From positions 1 through 64,000 of the forward strand of contig NZ_JYKY01000013.1 in NCBI RefSeq assembly GCF_001042985.1: a stretch of DNA of 64,000 nucleotides. The letters run 5' to 3'. A model generated the notes under the pieces. That model searched no databases, had not been told where the DNA came from, and saw nothing but the letters and a program-made list of their open reading frames with translations. This stretch comes from Pseudomonas lundensis. GTDB lineage: Bacteria; Pseudomonadota; Gammaproteobacteria; Pseudomonadales; Pseudomonadaceae. The translations under genes were made by a program, and so were the position numbers. This document shows positions 17,161 to 25,730 of the stretch, in pieces; position 1 is the first letter of the stretch; every line of letters starts with the position of its first letter.

Positions 17161-17861
17161 GGGTCAGCGGCGACGTTGCAGAAGTCCGGATCGAACAGGT
17201 AATGCGCGCACATCACCGCAAAGCGCGCATTCACCGTCCGGCCTTTGCCCTTATTGACCTTGTCGACGGCCGTCTTCATGTTGTCGTAGATGCCCCGGCG
17301 CGGCACGCCGCCCAAGGAGCCGAACGAGCGTGTATGGGCGTCAAATAACATCTCATGGCCCTGGCTCGGATACGCCACAAGCCAGAACGCACGGCTGGCA
17401 CACAGCTTCAGATGTGCCACCTGCATACGCCGGTAAATGCCGCCGACCAGCAAGCCTTCCTCGCTCCAGTCAAACTGAAACGCCTCGCCAAGAGCAAAGG
17501 TCAGCGGCACAAAGGCCTGCGACGCCTTGCCCTGTCCCCCTCGCCAGGCACGGATAAACGCGGTGAGCTGGCTGTAGCCACCGTCATAACCTTCGGCTTT
17601 GATTTGCGCCAACAGCGCCTTGGCACTGCGCCGCTGTTGCTTGGGCCGCAGCGAATCGGCTTTTAGCGCCTGCTCCAGCGTGGCGTGAAAAGGGCTGAGT
17701 TTGTTGAAGATCGCGCGGCGTTGGTAGACCGGCGGCTTGGCCTCAGGTGCTCTGACCCACTTGCGAATCGTGTTGCGCGCCAACCCGGTGCGCTTGGCTA
17801 TCTCATGCAGCGACAGCTTGTCGCGGAAATACATCCGGCGGATTTTGCCCATCATTTCCAT
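17133..17861 (-). pseudogene. istA transposase, C-terminally truncated
   Basis: N-terminal ~230 residues of an IS21 transposase: a helix-turn-helix (LSLHEIAKRTGLARNTIRKW), then the start of the integrase core with the first catalytic aspartate in FQFDWSEEG and a second-Asp region (IYDNMKTAVDKV). It breaks after CAHYLFDPDFCNVA, where istB sequence begins out of frame, so the last catalytic glutamate is missing. ATG 17861 has AGGGTG upstream; a GTG at 17870 is the alternative. Confidence 0.85.
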
Positions 17862-17976
17862 ACTGATCACCCTGTGTTCTCCTGCTCAAAAATTGAGCAG
17901 AAGCAGTTGAACACCTGGGTCAGTTTTCAGTCGGCAGAACAGCCTCTACTGGGTCAGTTTTCGGTCAGCGGCAACA

Positions 17977-18195
17977 TTAAAGGACGCTGCCGCTTTCAGT
18001 CACGCAAGCAAAGCGCCGCTGATCGCCGCTTATGGAAAGATTGTGGGAATTCCAGAAGAAAACCTCGTATGGACATACCTGAATAAGGGAACCCATGAGG
18101 AAGCGAATCGGGACGACTTCGACACCGAAAAAGTTGAAGACGTAGTTCAGACTCTTGAAACACTGGACATGATCGAACTGCGTCGAGGGCGATAG
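17977..18195 (+). pseudogene. 3' fragment of an unidentified gene cut by IS21
   Basis: Directly after the IS21 right end an open frame of 72 codons runs to TAG at 18193-18195 (contains SKAPLIAAYGKIVGIPEENL and ends MIELRRGR) with no start codon. It looks like the C-terminus of a larger cytoplasmic protein, possibly an AAA-type ATPase, but I cannot name it. It is not the continuation of the methyltransferase on the other side of the IS. Confidence 0.55.
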
Positions 18196-18586
18196 CTGTC
18201 AGACGCGACCGTCTGCTTGGGTTTGTTGCTACCAGCTGTCACTTCGGTTTGATTGGCCTAACGGCTAGGGGTGAGTGGTCAGCATGATTAGGAGGCGGTG
18301 CGATGTGTCAAACCGTTCTCTCAATTTGAGCTGGCTTGCGTTGGTACACCTGTCAAACCTGCTCTTGATGCGCATCAGTTTGTGTCAATCATAGGAGTTG
18401 AGTTTGACGGTCAATGGCCAATTACCAAAATAGCCGTCATGCATAGCATTTTCAGGCGGTTAAGCAGTGTCAATGTCGGGAATGTAAGGTGATATCGCTG
18501 ACTACTGGCCCGACGATCCACTCGTGGCTGAAGCCACGGCGCGCATCAAACCCAGAAAAACCTGACCGCTGACGGGCGGGGCCGGT
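18196..18586. other. Non-coding island edge with repeated TGTCAA motifs
   Basis: No gene is supported here. TGTCAA(A/T) occurs at 18306, 18351, 18383 and 18468, with an inverted form in GTTTGACGGTCAAT near 18,402-18,415. Spaced, similarly oriented repeats like these are seen at Tn7/Tn5053-type transposon ends, so this may be the right terminus of the mobile unit. From ~18,504 the sequence changes to a chromosomal style with a short stem-loop (CGTGGC/GCCACG at ~18,521-18,536). Confidence 0.4.
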
Positions 18587-19669
18587 TCAGTCCAGCGGCA
18601 GTAAAAAGCGGCCGACAACGGGCAAGTGGTCAGAAAGGGTGAGCGTGTCTTCCTGACGCACGTAGCCTTCGATGCGTTTGAGTTTCGGGCTGTAAAACAG
18701 GTAATCGAGGGTGCGATCGGGCTCTTCGACACGCGGATTGTTCGGGAAATGCGTGAGCCACAGTTCGCGGTCGATGCCGGTGGCTTCAGGGTTGCTGGGA
18801 ATCATTGGGTACTTTTTCCACAGCAGGTGCAGCTCGCTATCAGGCGAGTAACCTGCGCGCAACTCGGCGGGCAGGCGCAGAAACTGGCCGATAGGCAGCA
18901 AGTTGAAGTCCCCGCCGATCAGCCAGGGGGTGCCGTAACCCTCAAACTTGTCCACCACCGCAGCGGTCGCCTGCATTTGTCGACGCAGGTTGCTGTTGTT
19001 CAGCGTCGGGCGGTCGAGTTGGGTATTGATGACCACCAGTTGCCCGCCGTCGTTGAGGGGCAGGTAAGTGACCAGCAGGGCGGGTTTGGGTTGAAACTGA
19101 CGGCTGACGATGTTGGCCTCGGCCACCGGTAATTGCACGCGCTCGGCGTGTTCGATCTGGAAGCGGCTCAGCGTCACCAGGGTGCGCCCGACACTGCCAA
19201 AAATGTGCCGGTCGGGGACGAGGTCGGCTTTCCAGGTGAATGCTTGCGCGCTGCAGGGGTACAGGTCGATCAGGCGCTCCTGTAACAGTTTGAGCTGATC
19301 CTGATAGGCACTGGCCTTGGCGTTTTGATCGACCTCTTGCAGCAACACCAGATCGGGCTTTTCGTCGCGGATGACGCGCACCACCTGATCCAGGCTGTAG
19401 GCCATGTCTTCGCGGTTGGGGCGGGTATCCGGCCCGCTGCCGTCGCTCAGGTTGTACCAGAACACGTAACGCTTGCCCGCCAGGTATTGCACGTTCCAGG
19501 TCATGACCTTGAGTGCCTGACCGGGCACCAGCACCGGGGCCGAGGCAGGGCAACTGACGGGCAGCACCTCCCTGGCCTGCGGGCGCCACGTCAGGCTGTA
19601 GATCAGGCACGCCAACAGCGCGGCTGTCAGCAAGAAACCTACTACGGTATTACGCAAAAGACGTGACAT
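18587..19669 (-). CDS. Endonuclease/exonuclease/phosphatase family protein, membrane anchored
   Basis: 360 residues with one N-terminal hydrophobic segment (VVGFLLTAALLACLIYSLT) and an EEP catalytic domain. Visible motifs are TWNVQYL, the metal-binding glutamate in LLQEVDQN, NTQLDRP, GGDFNLLP, DRTLDYLF and the terminal LSDHLPV. Such folds include DNases and phosphodiesterases or phosphatases; the substrate cannot be told from sequence. It is probably anchored with its domain in the periplasm. It is the first clearly chromosomal gene after the island, which lies just beyond its 3' end. Confidence 0.85.
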   Translation of the reverse strand: MSRLLRNTVVGFLLTAALLACLIYSLTWRPQAREVLPVSCPASAPVLVPGQALKVMTWNVQYLAGKRYVFWYNLSDGSGPDTRPNREDMAYSLDQVVRVIRDEKPDLVLLQEVDQNAKASAYQDQLKLLQERLIDLYPCSAQAFTWKADLVPDRHIFGSVGRTLVTLSRFQIEHAERVQLPVAEANIVSRQFQPKPALLVTYLPLNDGGQLVVINTQLDRPTLNNSNLRRQMQATAAVVDKFEGYGTPWLIGGDFNLLPIGQFLRLPAELRAGYSPDSELHLLWKKYPMIPSNPEATGIDRELWLTHFPNNPRVEEPDRTLDYLFYSPKLKRIEGYVRQEDTLTLSDHLPVVGRFLLPLD

Positions 19670-19698
19670 GGACTCGGCTTATAAAGGTTGCGCAGAAG

Positions 19699-19725
19699 GC
19701 CGAGCATACGCGCCCCATGCTCGGC
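19699..19725 (-). terminator. Hairpin after the YciC-like gene
   Basis: A perfect 9-bp stem (GCCGAGCAT / ATGCTCGGC, 9-base loop) lies between the yciC-like stop and the start of the EEP-family gene, both on the minus strand. There is no strong U-run, so termination strength is uncertain. Confidence 0.5.
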
Positions 19726-19758
19726 ATCCCACTGGCAGGCTTGTAGGTAAATCTTCTT

Positions 19759-20418
19759 TTACTTGTCTGAAGATTCTCGAATCAACATAAATAACCGGAA
19801 CAAAACCACCGATAGAAACAACTGCAGGAAGCTGTTGATGCTTTCTAGCACCAGTGACAGCACCGGGTTCTCGGCCGGCGGGTACACCGAAAAGCCCAGC
19901 TCCTTGAGCAGCATCAAGGGCCCCAGCACCGCCAGAATGCACACGAAGATGCGCCAGAAGTGGCCGCGGCTCAGCTCAAAGCTGGACTTCAAGGCGGCCA
20001 GGGGCGGTTCGTCGCGCAGCACCAACTGGTATTCGGCAAACGCAAACACGACGGTCAGGTAGATGCCGGGCACCAAAAACATCGACAGCCCCAGCACGAT
20101 GAGCAAGGTGCTGATGGCCGCCAACAACGCAAACTTTGGCCACAGTTGCAGCGCACGGGCCAGCAAGTCTCGAGTGCGCGGGCTTTCGCCACGGCTGCGT
20201 GCGTCGAGGAACAGGATCAGCGCTGCCGTGTAGATCGGGTACACCAACAAGCCGACAACCAACCCATAGCCTGGCGAAGCATCAGGCCCCGTGGCGTGGT
20301 CGACCAGTTGTTGCAGCACGGCCTCAAGAATCACCAGCGGCAAGCACAGCGTCACAATCTGGCCCAGATTGCGCTGGAAGAAGTACAGGGCGTCACGAAT
20401 AACAGTCAGAGGATTCAT
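19759..20418 (-). CDS. YciC family inner-membrane protein
   Basis: 219-residue protein with about six hydrophobic helices and the pattern of the YciC family (starts MNPLTVIRDALYFFQRNL, then LCLPLVILEAVLQQLV, and GIYLTVVFAFAEYQLVL). The family function is unknown. The start at 20418 is chosen by similarity to that N-terminus; an ATG at 20433 is in frame, and neither has a convincing ribosome site. It lies upstream of the EEP-family gene with a hairpin between them. Confidence 0.75.
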   Translation of the reverse strand: MNPLTVIRDALYFFQRNLGQIVTLCLPLVILEAVLQQLVDHATGPDASPGYGLVVGLLVYPIYTAALILFLDARSRGESPRTRDLLARALQLWPKFALLAAISTLLIVLGLSMFLVPGIYLTVVFAFAEYQLVLRDEPPLAALKSSFELSRGHFWRIFVCILAVLGPLMLLKELGFSVYPPAENPVLSLVLESINSFLQLFLSVVLFRLFMLIRESSDK

Positions 20419-20625
20419 GTTCGGTATCAGCATTCAAAAGCGGTGCGCCACTTTAACCGATCAAGCCCGGCATCAAGCAAATGCAAGTGCCTAAGTTCGT
20501 GTAAGGCGAATGCCCCATCGGGCGCGGCGGGCGCATTATCCACGCAAACCTTGCGCGGGCTGGCATACTGCCCCACTTGTATTCAGTCGTGCGCCCATTT
20601 GCCTGGACGCCTTGAGGTGTCTTCG

Positions 20626-21102
20626 GTGAAAAAAATTGCAGTCTTTGCAGATGTGCAGAACCTCTACTACACAGTTCGCCAGGCGTATGGCTGCCATTTC
20701 AATTACGCCGCGCTGTGGGCCGATATCAGCCAGCGGGGTGAGATTGTTGAGGCCTATGCGTACGCCATCGACCGTGGTGACAGCAAACAGCAGCAGTTTC
20801 AGCAAATCCTGCGCAACCTCGGTTTCACGGTGAAGCTCAAGCCCTATATCCAGCGCAGTGACGGCTCGGCCAAAGGCGACTGGGATGTCGGCATCACCAT
20901 CGACATCATGGACGCCGCCGCCCATGTGGACGAAGTGGTGCTGGCCTCGGGCGATGGCGACTTCGACCTGTTGCTTGAACGCATTGCCCACAAGCACGGG
21001 GTCGAAACCGTGGCGTACGGCGTGCCGGGCCTGACCGCCAACTCCTTGATCCGCGCGGCCACCCGCTACGTGCCGATCGAAGGCAATTTGCTGCTTAAGT
21101 AA
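20626..21102 (+). CDS. NYN domain (LabA/DUF88-like PIN-fold) protein
   Basis: 158 residues forming a single NYN domain. The acidic residues expected to bind metal are visible in ADVQNLYY, KGDWDVGITID and ASGDGDFDLLL. This PIN-like fold is found in RNases, but activity has been shown for few members. The GTG at 20626 is chosen because TTGAGG sits eight bases upstream; much longer upstream frames overlap the opposite-strand gene. The exonuclease gene follows after 28 bp, perhaps as a nucleic-acid processing pair. Confidence 0.85.
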   Translation: MKKIAVFADVQNLYYTVRQAYGCHFNYAALWADISQRGEIVEAYAYAIDRGDSKQQQFQQILRNLGFTVKLKPYIQRSDGSAKGDWDVGITIDIMDAAAHVDEVVLASGDGDFDLLLERIAHKHGVETVAYGVPGLTANSLIRAATRYVPIEGNLLLK

Positions 21103-21130
21103 CGCTCACTTTTTACAGGATTGACCCCGT

Positions 21131-21742
21131 TTGGAACGTATCGCCGTCATCGACTTTGAAACCACCGGCATTTCACCGAGCAGCACCTGCCGGGCCACTG
21201 AAATTGCCGTGGTCATTCTGGAGCAGGGGCGCATTGTCGAGCGTTACCAGAGCCTGATGAACGCCGGTGTGCGCGTGCCGGGGTTTATCGAGCAGTTGAC
21301 GGGTATCAGCAACGCCATGTTGCGCACCGCGCCTTCGGCCGAGCAGGTGATGAACGAGGTCAACGAGTTTGTCGGCATCACCCCGTTGCTGGCGCATAAC
21401 GCCGCGTTCGACCAAAAGTTCTGGGATTTTGAGATGGGCCGCATCAAGCGTACCCGCTTACAGAACTTCGCCTGTTCGCTGCTGCTGGCGCGGCGTTTGA
21501 TGCCCGCCGCCCCCAACCACAAACTCGGCACGCTGACCACGTTCGCTGACCTGCCTCACACCGGCAAGGCGCACCGGGCGATGGCCGACGCCGAAATGGC
21601 CGCCAACCTGACCGCGCACCTGGCCCGGCAACTGCGCGAACAGCATGGTCTGCGTGAGCTGAACCATGACCTGCTGTGCAGCTTGCAAAAAGTGCCGGCC
21701 GCCAAGATCAACGATCACCTCAAGCGTTACCGGGGTTTCTGA
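21131..21742 (+). CDS. DnaQ-like 3'-5' exonuclease
   Basis: 203-residue DEDDh exonuclease. ExoI is IDFETTG, ExoII is in LLAHNAAFDQKFWD, and ExoIII is HRAMADAEM with the His and Asp five apart. This resembles the proofreading epsilon subunit and related stand-alone exonucleases; the absence of a polymerase-binding extension favours the latter. The predicted start is TTG 21131 with CAGGA ten bases upstream, giving LERIAVIDFE as N-terminus. It follows the NYN gene by 28 bp. Confidence 0.88.
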   Translation: MERIAVIDFETTGISPSSTCRATEIAVVILEQGRIVERYQSLMNAGVRVPGFIEQLTGISNAMLRTAPSAEQVMNEVNEFVGITPLLAHNAAFDQKFWDFEMGRIKRTRLQNFACSLLLARRLMPAAPNHKLGTLTTFADLPHTGKAHRAMADAEMAANLTAHLARQLREQHGLRELNHDLLCSLQKVPAAKINDHLKRYRGF

Positions 21743-21867
21743 CGCTCACCTAGCGCCCCCATGGCGGTAAAAAGTGTACGGCCGCTTTTGATGCAATCTG
21801 TTACTTCTGTTGCACTGCTCCGATGTCTAGACTTCCAGATCCCCTGCCTTTGCCTTTGAGCTGAACC

Positions 21868-22758
21868 ATGCCTGCCGCACCTCGTTTCCCGTTGCAATTG
21901 ATCGGTGCTTTTTTCGCGTTGTACGTGATTTGGGGGTCGACTTATCTGGTGATCCGTATCGGCATTGAGTCCTGGCCGCCGCTGATGATGGCCGGGGTGC
22001 GTTTCCTCGTGGCGGGCAGCTTGATGTATGCGTTCATGCGCTGGCGCGGGTCGCCTGCGCCCACGTGGGTGCAGTGGCGTTCGGCGGCGATGATCGGCTT
22101 TCTGCTGTTGGCCTGCGGCAATGGCGGCGTGACCCTGGCCGAGCACTCGGGCGTGGCATCGGGGGTAGCGGCGTTGGCCGTGGCCACCGTGCCGTTGTTC
22201 ACGTTGCTGTTCGGCTATTTCTGGGGCGCGCGCAATACGCGGCTGGAGTGGGCGGGGATTGTGCTCGGGCTGATCGGTATTGCCATGCTCAACCTCGGCT
22301 CCAACCTGCAAGCCAGCCCGCTCGGTGCGGCCATGATCCTGTTTGCGGCGGCGGCCTGGGCCTTCGGTTCCGTCTGGAGCCGTCACTTGCCACTGCCGGC
22401 CGGGCCAATGGCCAGCGCTGCGGAAATGCTCACGGCGGGCGCTGTGTTGCTCATCGGCAGCCTGTTGAGCGGCGAGCGTCTGACGCAAATGCCGACAGCC
22501 GCCGGTTGGGGTGCCTTGCTGTATCTGGTGTTTTTCGGCTCCATCATCGCGTTCAGTGCCTACATGTATTTGCTTAAAAACGTACGCCCGGCAGCCGCCA
22601 CCAGCTACGCCTACGTCAACCCGGCCGTGGCGGTGATGCTTGGCATTGCCTTTGCGGGCGAGACCATCGGTTTTGAAGAGTGCCTGGCGATGGCGGTCAT
22701 CATCAGTGCGGTGGTGTTGATCGGGTTACCGCAGTGGCGCAAGCAGAAACCCGTCTGA
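21868..22758 (+). CDS. EamA/RhaT-family (DMT) transporter
   Basis: 296 residues with ten predicted membrane helices arranged as two EamA repeats; the first holds YVIWGSTYLVIRIG and the second AAWAFGSVWSRH. The C-terminal end is short and basic (QWRKQKPV). It is closest in feel to YedA-like exporters. Substrates of this family range over amino acids and other metabolites, so none is assigned. No operon partner is visible. Confidence 0.88.
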   Translation: MPAAPRFPLQLIGAFFALYVIWGSTYLVIRIGIESWPPLMMAGVRFLVAGSLMYAFMRWRGSPAPTWVQWRSAAMIGFLLLACGNGGVTLAEHSGVASGVAALAVATVPLFTLLFGYFWGARNTRLEWAGIVLGLIGIAMLNLGSNLQASPLGAAMILFAAAAWAFGSVWSRHLPLPAGPMASAAEMLTAGAVLLIGSLLSGERLTQMPTAAGWGALLYLVFFGSIIAFSAYMYLLKNVRPAAATSYAYVNPAVAVMLGIAFAGETIGFEECLAMAVIISAVVLIGLPQWRKQKPV

Positions 22759-22825
22759 ATTAGGGTAAACTGCGCGCCATTGCAACCTCTGCACCCACGC
22801 GCTGACCTTTTTCGACGGTATCCCC

Positions 22826-24160
22826 ATGACATTCGCCTCCCTTGGCCTGATCGAACCCTTGCTGCGCGCCCTTGAGACGCTCGGCTACCAGACCCCGACC
22901 CCGGTTCAGGCCCAAGCCATCCCCGCCGTGCTGGCGGGCCGCGACCTGATGGCCGCCGCCCAGACCGGCACCGGTAAAACCGGCGGTTTTGCCCTGCCGC
23001 TGTTGCAGTCGCTGACCATGGAAGGCCCGAAAGTCGCCAGCAACTCCGTGCGTGCGCTGGTGCTGGTGCCGACCCGTGAGCTGGCCGAGCAGGTTCACGA
23101 AAGCATTCGCCAGTACGCCGAACACCTGCCGTTGAGCACCTACGCGGTGTACGGCGGCGTCAGCATCAACCCGCAAATGATGAAAATGCGCAAAGGCGTT
23201 GATGTGCTGGTAGCCACGCCGGGTCGTCTGCTTGACCTGTATCGCCAGAAAGCGATCAAGTTCAACCAGCTGCAAACCCTGATCCTGGACGAAGCCGATC
23301 GCATGCTCGATCTGGGTTTCAGCGAAGAACTGCGCGACATCTACCGCGCCTTGCCGAAAAAGCGTCAGACCTTGCTGTTCTCGGCCACGTTCTCGGATGC
23401 GATCCGCGCGCTGGGCGAGCAAATGCTCGACAACCCGCTGAGCATTGAAGTCAGCCCGCGCAACGTCGCGGCCAGCAGCGTCAAGCAGTGGGTTATCCCG
23501 GTCGACAAGAAGCGCAAGGCCGAGCTGTTCCTGCATTTGTTGCGCACCCAGCGCTGGAAGCAGGTGCTGGTGTTCGCCAAAACCCGCAATGGCGTGGATG
23601 ACCTGGTGGGCAAGCTGCAAGCGCTGGGCATCAACGCTGACGGCATCCATGGCGACAAGCCGCAGGCCACGCGCCAACGCGCGCTGGATCGTTTCAAGGC
23701 CAGTGAAGTGCAGATACTTGTGGCCACCGATGTCGCGGCCCGTGGTCTGGACATTGAAGACTTGCCGCTGGTGGTCAACTTCGACCTGCCGATCGTGGCC
23801 GAGGACTACATCCACCGCATTGGCCGTACGGGTCGCGCCGGTCAGAAGGGCGAGGCGATTTCGCTGGTGTGTGCCGATGAGGTGAACATGCTCTCGGCCA
23901 TTGAGATGCTGACTCGCCAAACGCTGCCGCGCCATGAAGAACAGGACTTCGAGCCAGAGCACCGCGTGCCCGAAACCGACGCCTCGGGTCAGGTGATCAA
24001 AAAACCGAAGAAGCCTAAAAAGCCCAAAACGTCCGGCGGTGGCGGTAAACGCAACCTGGGCAAATGGGTGGACAGCGGCGAAGTGGCCCCGACTGAACCC
24101 TCAGTCAAGCCTGTGCGTAAAGTGCCCGTGTTCAACACCGGCCCGCGTAAACGCAAGTAA
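22826..24160 (+). CDS. rhlE: DEAD-box ATP-dependent RNA helicase, RhlE type
   Basis: 444 residues with the full DEAD-box set: Q motif (GYQTPTPVQAQAI), Walker A (AAQTGTGKT), PTRELAEQ, DEAD (LDEADRMLD), SAT (LFSATFS), ARGLDI and HRIGRTGRAG. The C-terminal ~70 residues are a Lys/Pro-rich RNA-binding tail (KKPKKPKKPK). RhlE-like helicases assist ribosome assembly and RNA turnover and help growth in the cold. ATG 22826 opens the protein with the conserved MTFASLGL. A bidirectional hairpin terminator follows. Confidence 0.92.
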   Translation: MTFASLGLIEPLLRALETLGYQTPTPVQAQAIPAVLAGRDLMAAAQTGTGKTGGFALPLLQSLTMEGPKVASNSVRALVLVPTRELAEQVHESIRQYAEHLPLSTYAVYGGVSINPQMMKMRKGVDVLVATPGRLLDLYRQKAIKFNQLQTLILDEADRMLDLGFSEELRDIYRALPKKRQTLLFSATFSDAIRALGEQMLDNPLSIEVSPRNVAASSVKQWVIPVDKKRKAELFLHLLRTQRWKQVLVFAKTRNGVDDLVGKLQALGINADGIHGDKPQATRQRALDRFKASEVQILVATDVAARGLDIEDLPLVVNFDLPIVAEDYIHRIGRTGRAGQKGEAISLVCADEVNMLSAIEMLTRQTLPRHEEQDFEPEHRVPETDASGQVIKKPKKPKKPKTSGGGGKRNLGKWVDSGEVAPTEPSVKPVRKVPVFNTGPRKRK

Positions 24161-24167
24161 GGTTTTT

Positions 24168-24200
24168 AACCGCTACCGCGCGCTGGCGGGTAGCGGTTTT
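24168..24200. terminator. Bidirectional terminator between rhlE and the flavoprotein gene
   Basis: An inverted repeat AACCGCTACC / GGGTAGCGGTT with a 10-base loop, flanked by GTTTTT on the left and TTTT on the right, sits between two convergent genes and can act in both directions. Confidence 0.8.
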
Positions 24201-24203
24201 GAA

Positions 24204-25445
24204 TCAGGCCTGAGGGTGCAGCCAGCTTAAAACCCCCAACCCGGCGGCGCGGCCACTGGCGAAACAGCCGGTGAGCAAATAGCCGCCTGTTGGCGCTTCC
24301 CAGTCCAGCATCTCGCCTGCGCAGAACACCCCCGGCAACGGTTTGAGCATCAAGTGTTCGTCCAGCGCCTCAAAGGTCACACCGCCCGCACTGCTGATGG
24401 CCTCGTCCAGCGGACGTGGCTTAATCAACTGCAACGGCAACGCTTTGATGGCACGGGCCAGCAGCGCCGGGTCTGCGAAACATTCAGCGGGTGCCAATTC
24501 GCGCAGCAGCGCGGCTTTCACGCCGTCCAGACCCAACTGGCTGTGCAGATGTTTGCTCATCGAGCGTGAGCCACGGGGTTTGGCGAGCGCCTTTGCCACG
24601 TTATCCACAGCCTTGCCCGGCAACAGGTCGATCAGAATCGTGGCAGCCCCTTGCCGGTTGATCGCTTCTCGAATCGGCGCCGACCACGCGTAAATCAGGC
24701 TGCCTTCGATGCCACTGGCCGTGATCACGCATTCACCCAAGCGCGGGTTGTGATGCTCCAGTGCAATGGCGATATTTTTCAACGGTGCACCGGCAAATTT
24801 GGTGCGCAGTACCTCGCTCCAGCCAGGGACATCAAACCCGCAGTTGCTGGGTTGCAGGGCTGCCAGCGAGACCCCGCGTTCAGCGAGCAGCGGCATCCAC
24901 GCCCCATCGGACCCCAGCCGCGCCCAACTGCCGCCCCCCAGCGCCAGGACGGTTGCGTCGGGGGTGAGGTGTTTTTCGCCTTCCGGGCTGTCGATGCGCA
25001 ATGCGCCATCTGCTCGCCAGCCCAACCAGCGATGGCGGGTGTGGATAACCACGCCGGACTCGCGCAACCGCTTGAGCCAGGCGCGTAAAAGCGGCGCGGC
25101 TTTCATGTCGGAGGGGAACACCCGGCCCGAGCTGCCAACGAAGGTCTCGATGCCCAGATCGTGAATCCAGCGGCACAGCGCATCGGCATCAAAGGCACGC
25201 AACAGGGGCGCAATCTGGGGCGCCCGTTCGGCATAGCGCGACAGGAAGGCGGGATACGCTTCAGAGTGCGTGATGTTCATGCCCCCGACCCCAGCCAGTA
25301 AAAACTTGCGCCCGACCGACGGCATGGCGTCATACAGATCGACTCGCACACCCGCCTGACTCAGCACTTCAGCGGCCATAAGGCCCGCCGGGCCACCGCC
25401 AATGATGGCGACATGAGGGGGAAGGGAAGGGATGGCGTCAGTCAT
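24204..25445 (-). CDS. FAD-dependent oxidoreductase, YhiN/TIGR03862-like flavoprotein
   Basis: 413-residue flavoprotein. An N-terminal dinucleotide-binding fold (IIGGGPAGLMAAEVL) is followed by the HI0933/YhiN-type sequence GRKFLLAGVGGMNITHSE and a C-terminal FAD-closing segment (GVFCAGEMLDWEAPTGGYLLTGCF). The reaction is unknown. I prefer ATG 25445 (MTDAIPSLPPHVAIIGGG) to the longer frame from 25541, whose extra 32 residues look unlike a leader. No strong ribosome site is seen for either. Confidence 0.83.
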   Translation of the reverse strand: MTDAIPSLPPHVAIIGGGPAGLMAAEVLSQAGVRVDLYDAMPSVGRKFLLAGVGGMNITHSEAYPAFLSRYAERAPQIAPLLRAFDADALCRWIHDLGIETFVGSSGRVFPSDMKAAPLLRAWLKRLRESGVVIHTRHRWLGWRADGALRIDSPEGEKHLTPDATVLALGGGSWARLGSDGAWMPLLAERGVSLAALQPSNCGFDVPGWSEVLRTKFAGAPLKNIAIALEHHNPRLGECVITASGIEGSLIYAWSAPIREAINRQGAATILIDLLPGKAVDNVAKALAKPRGSRSMSKHLHSQLGLDGVKAALLRELAPAECFADPALLARAIKALPLQLIKPRPLDEAISSAGGVTFEALDEHLMLKPLPGVFCAGEMLDWEAPTGGYLLTGCFASGRAAGLGVLSWLHPQA

Positions 25446-25730
25446 GGCAAGCTGCAAATCGGCGAAATAAGCGGCGCATTCTACCTGACTGCGCAAATCC
25501 GTAGTCGCTGCCGAGCAAGGGGGCGATGTACGCCCGTTCAACGCTCACACTTCACGTCCGGCGACGTCACGGCTCAAGCGTCCGTTCCAGCGCTCCCCGC
25601 CAGCCCAAAAGGAGCATCACGACTGCATCTGTACGAAAAACACACAGCGCCTTGCAGGTCACGTGCTGTATGGCCTGCAAGGGCTTTCACTCAGGTTATC
25701 CACAAGCGGTTCCACAGGCATTGTGGGTAA

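Larger units (their letters stand above)
16830..17976 (-). mobile_element. IS21-family element, internally deleted remnant
   Basis: Both termini remain. The left end starts TGTTGGCGCTGATGGAAAA at 16830; the right end, read on the minus strand, starts TGTTGCCGCTGACCGAAAA at 17976. Each end carries two internal repeats of the GAAAA(C/T)TGACCCA type, as expected for IS21 multiple terminal repeats. The span is only 1147 bp against roughly 2.5 kb for the family, because the end of istA and most of istB are gone. No matching target duplication is seen, so the flanks may have been rearranged. Confidence 0.85.

Noticed and set aside
19960..20625. Long N-terminal extension of the NYN gene
   Set aside because: It overlaps the opposite-strand yciC-like gene and is Gln/Arg-rich; the NYN domain starts at 20626 with a good ribosome site.
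22760..23962. 400-codon minus-strand frame opposite rhlE
   Set aside because: His/Gln/Gly-rich antisense shadow of a clearly coding DEAD-box gene.
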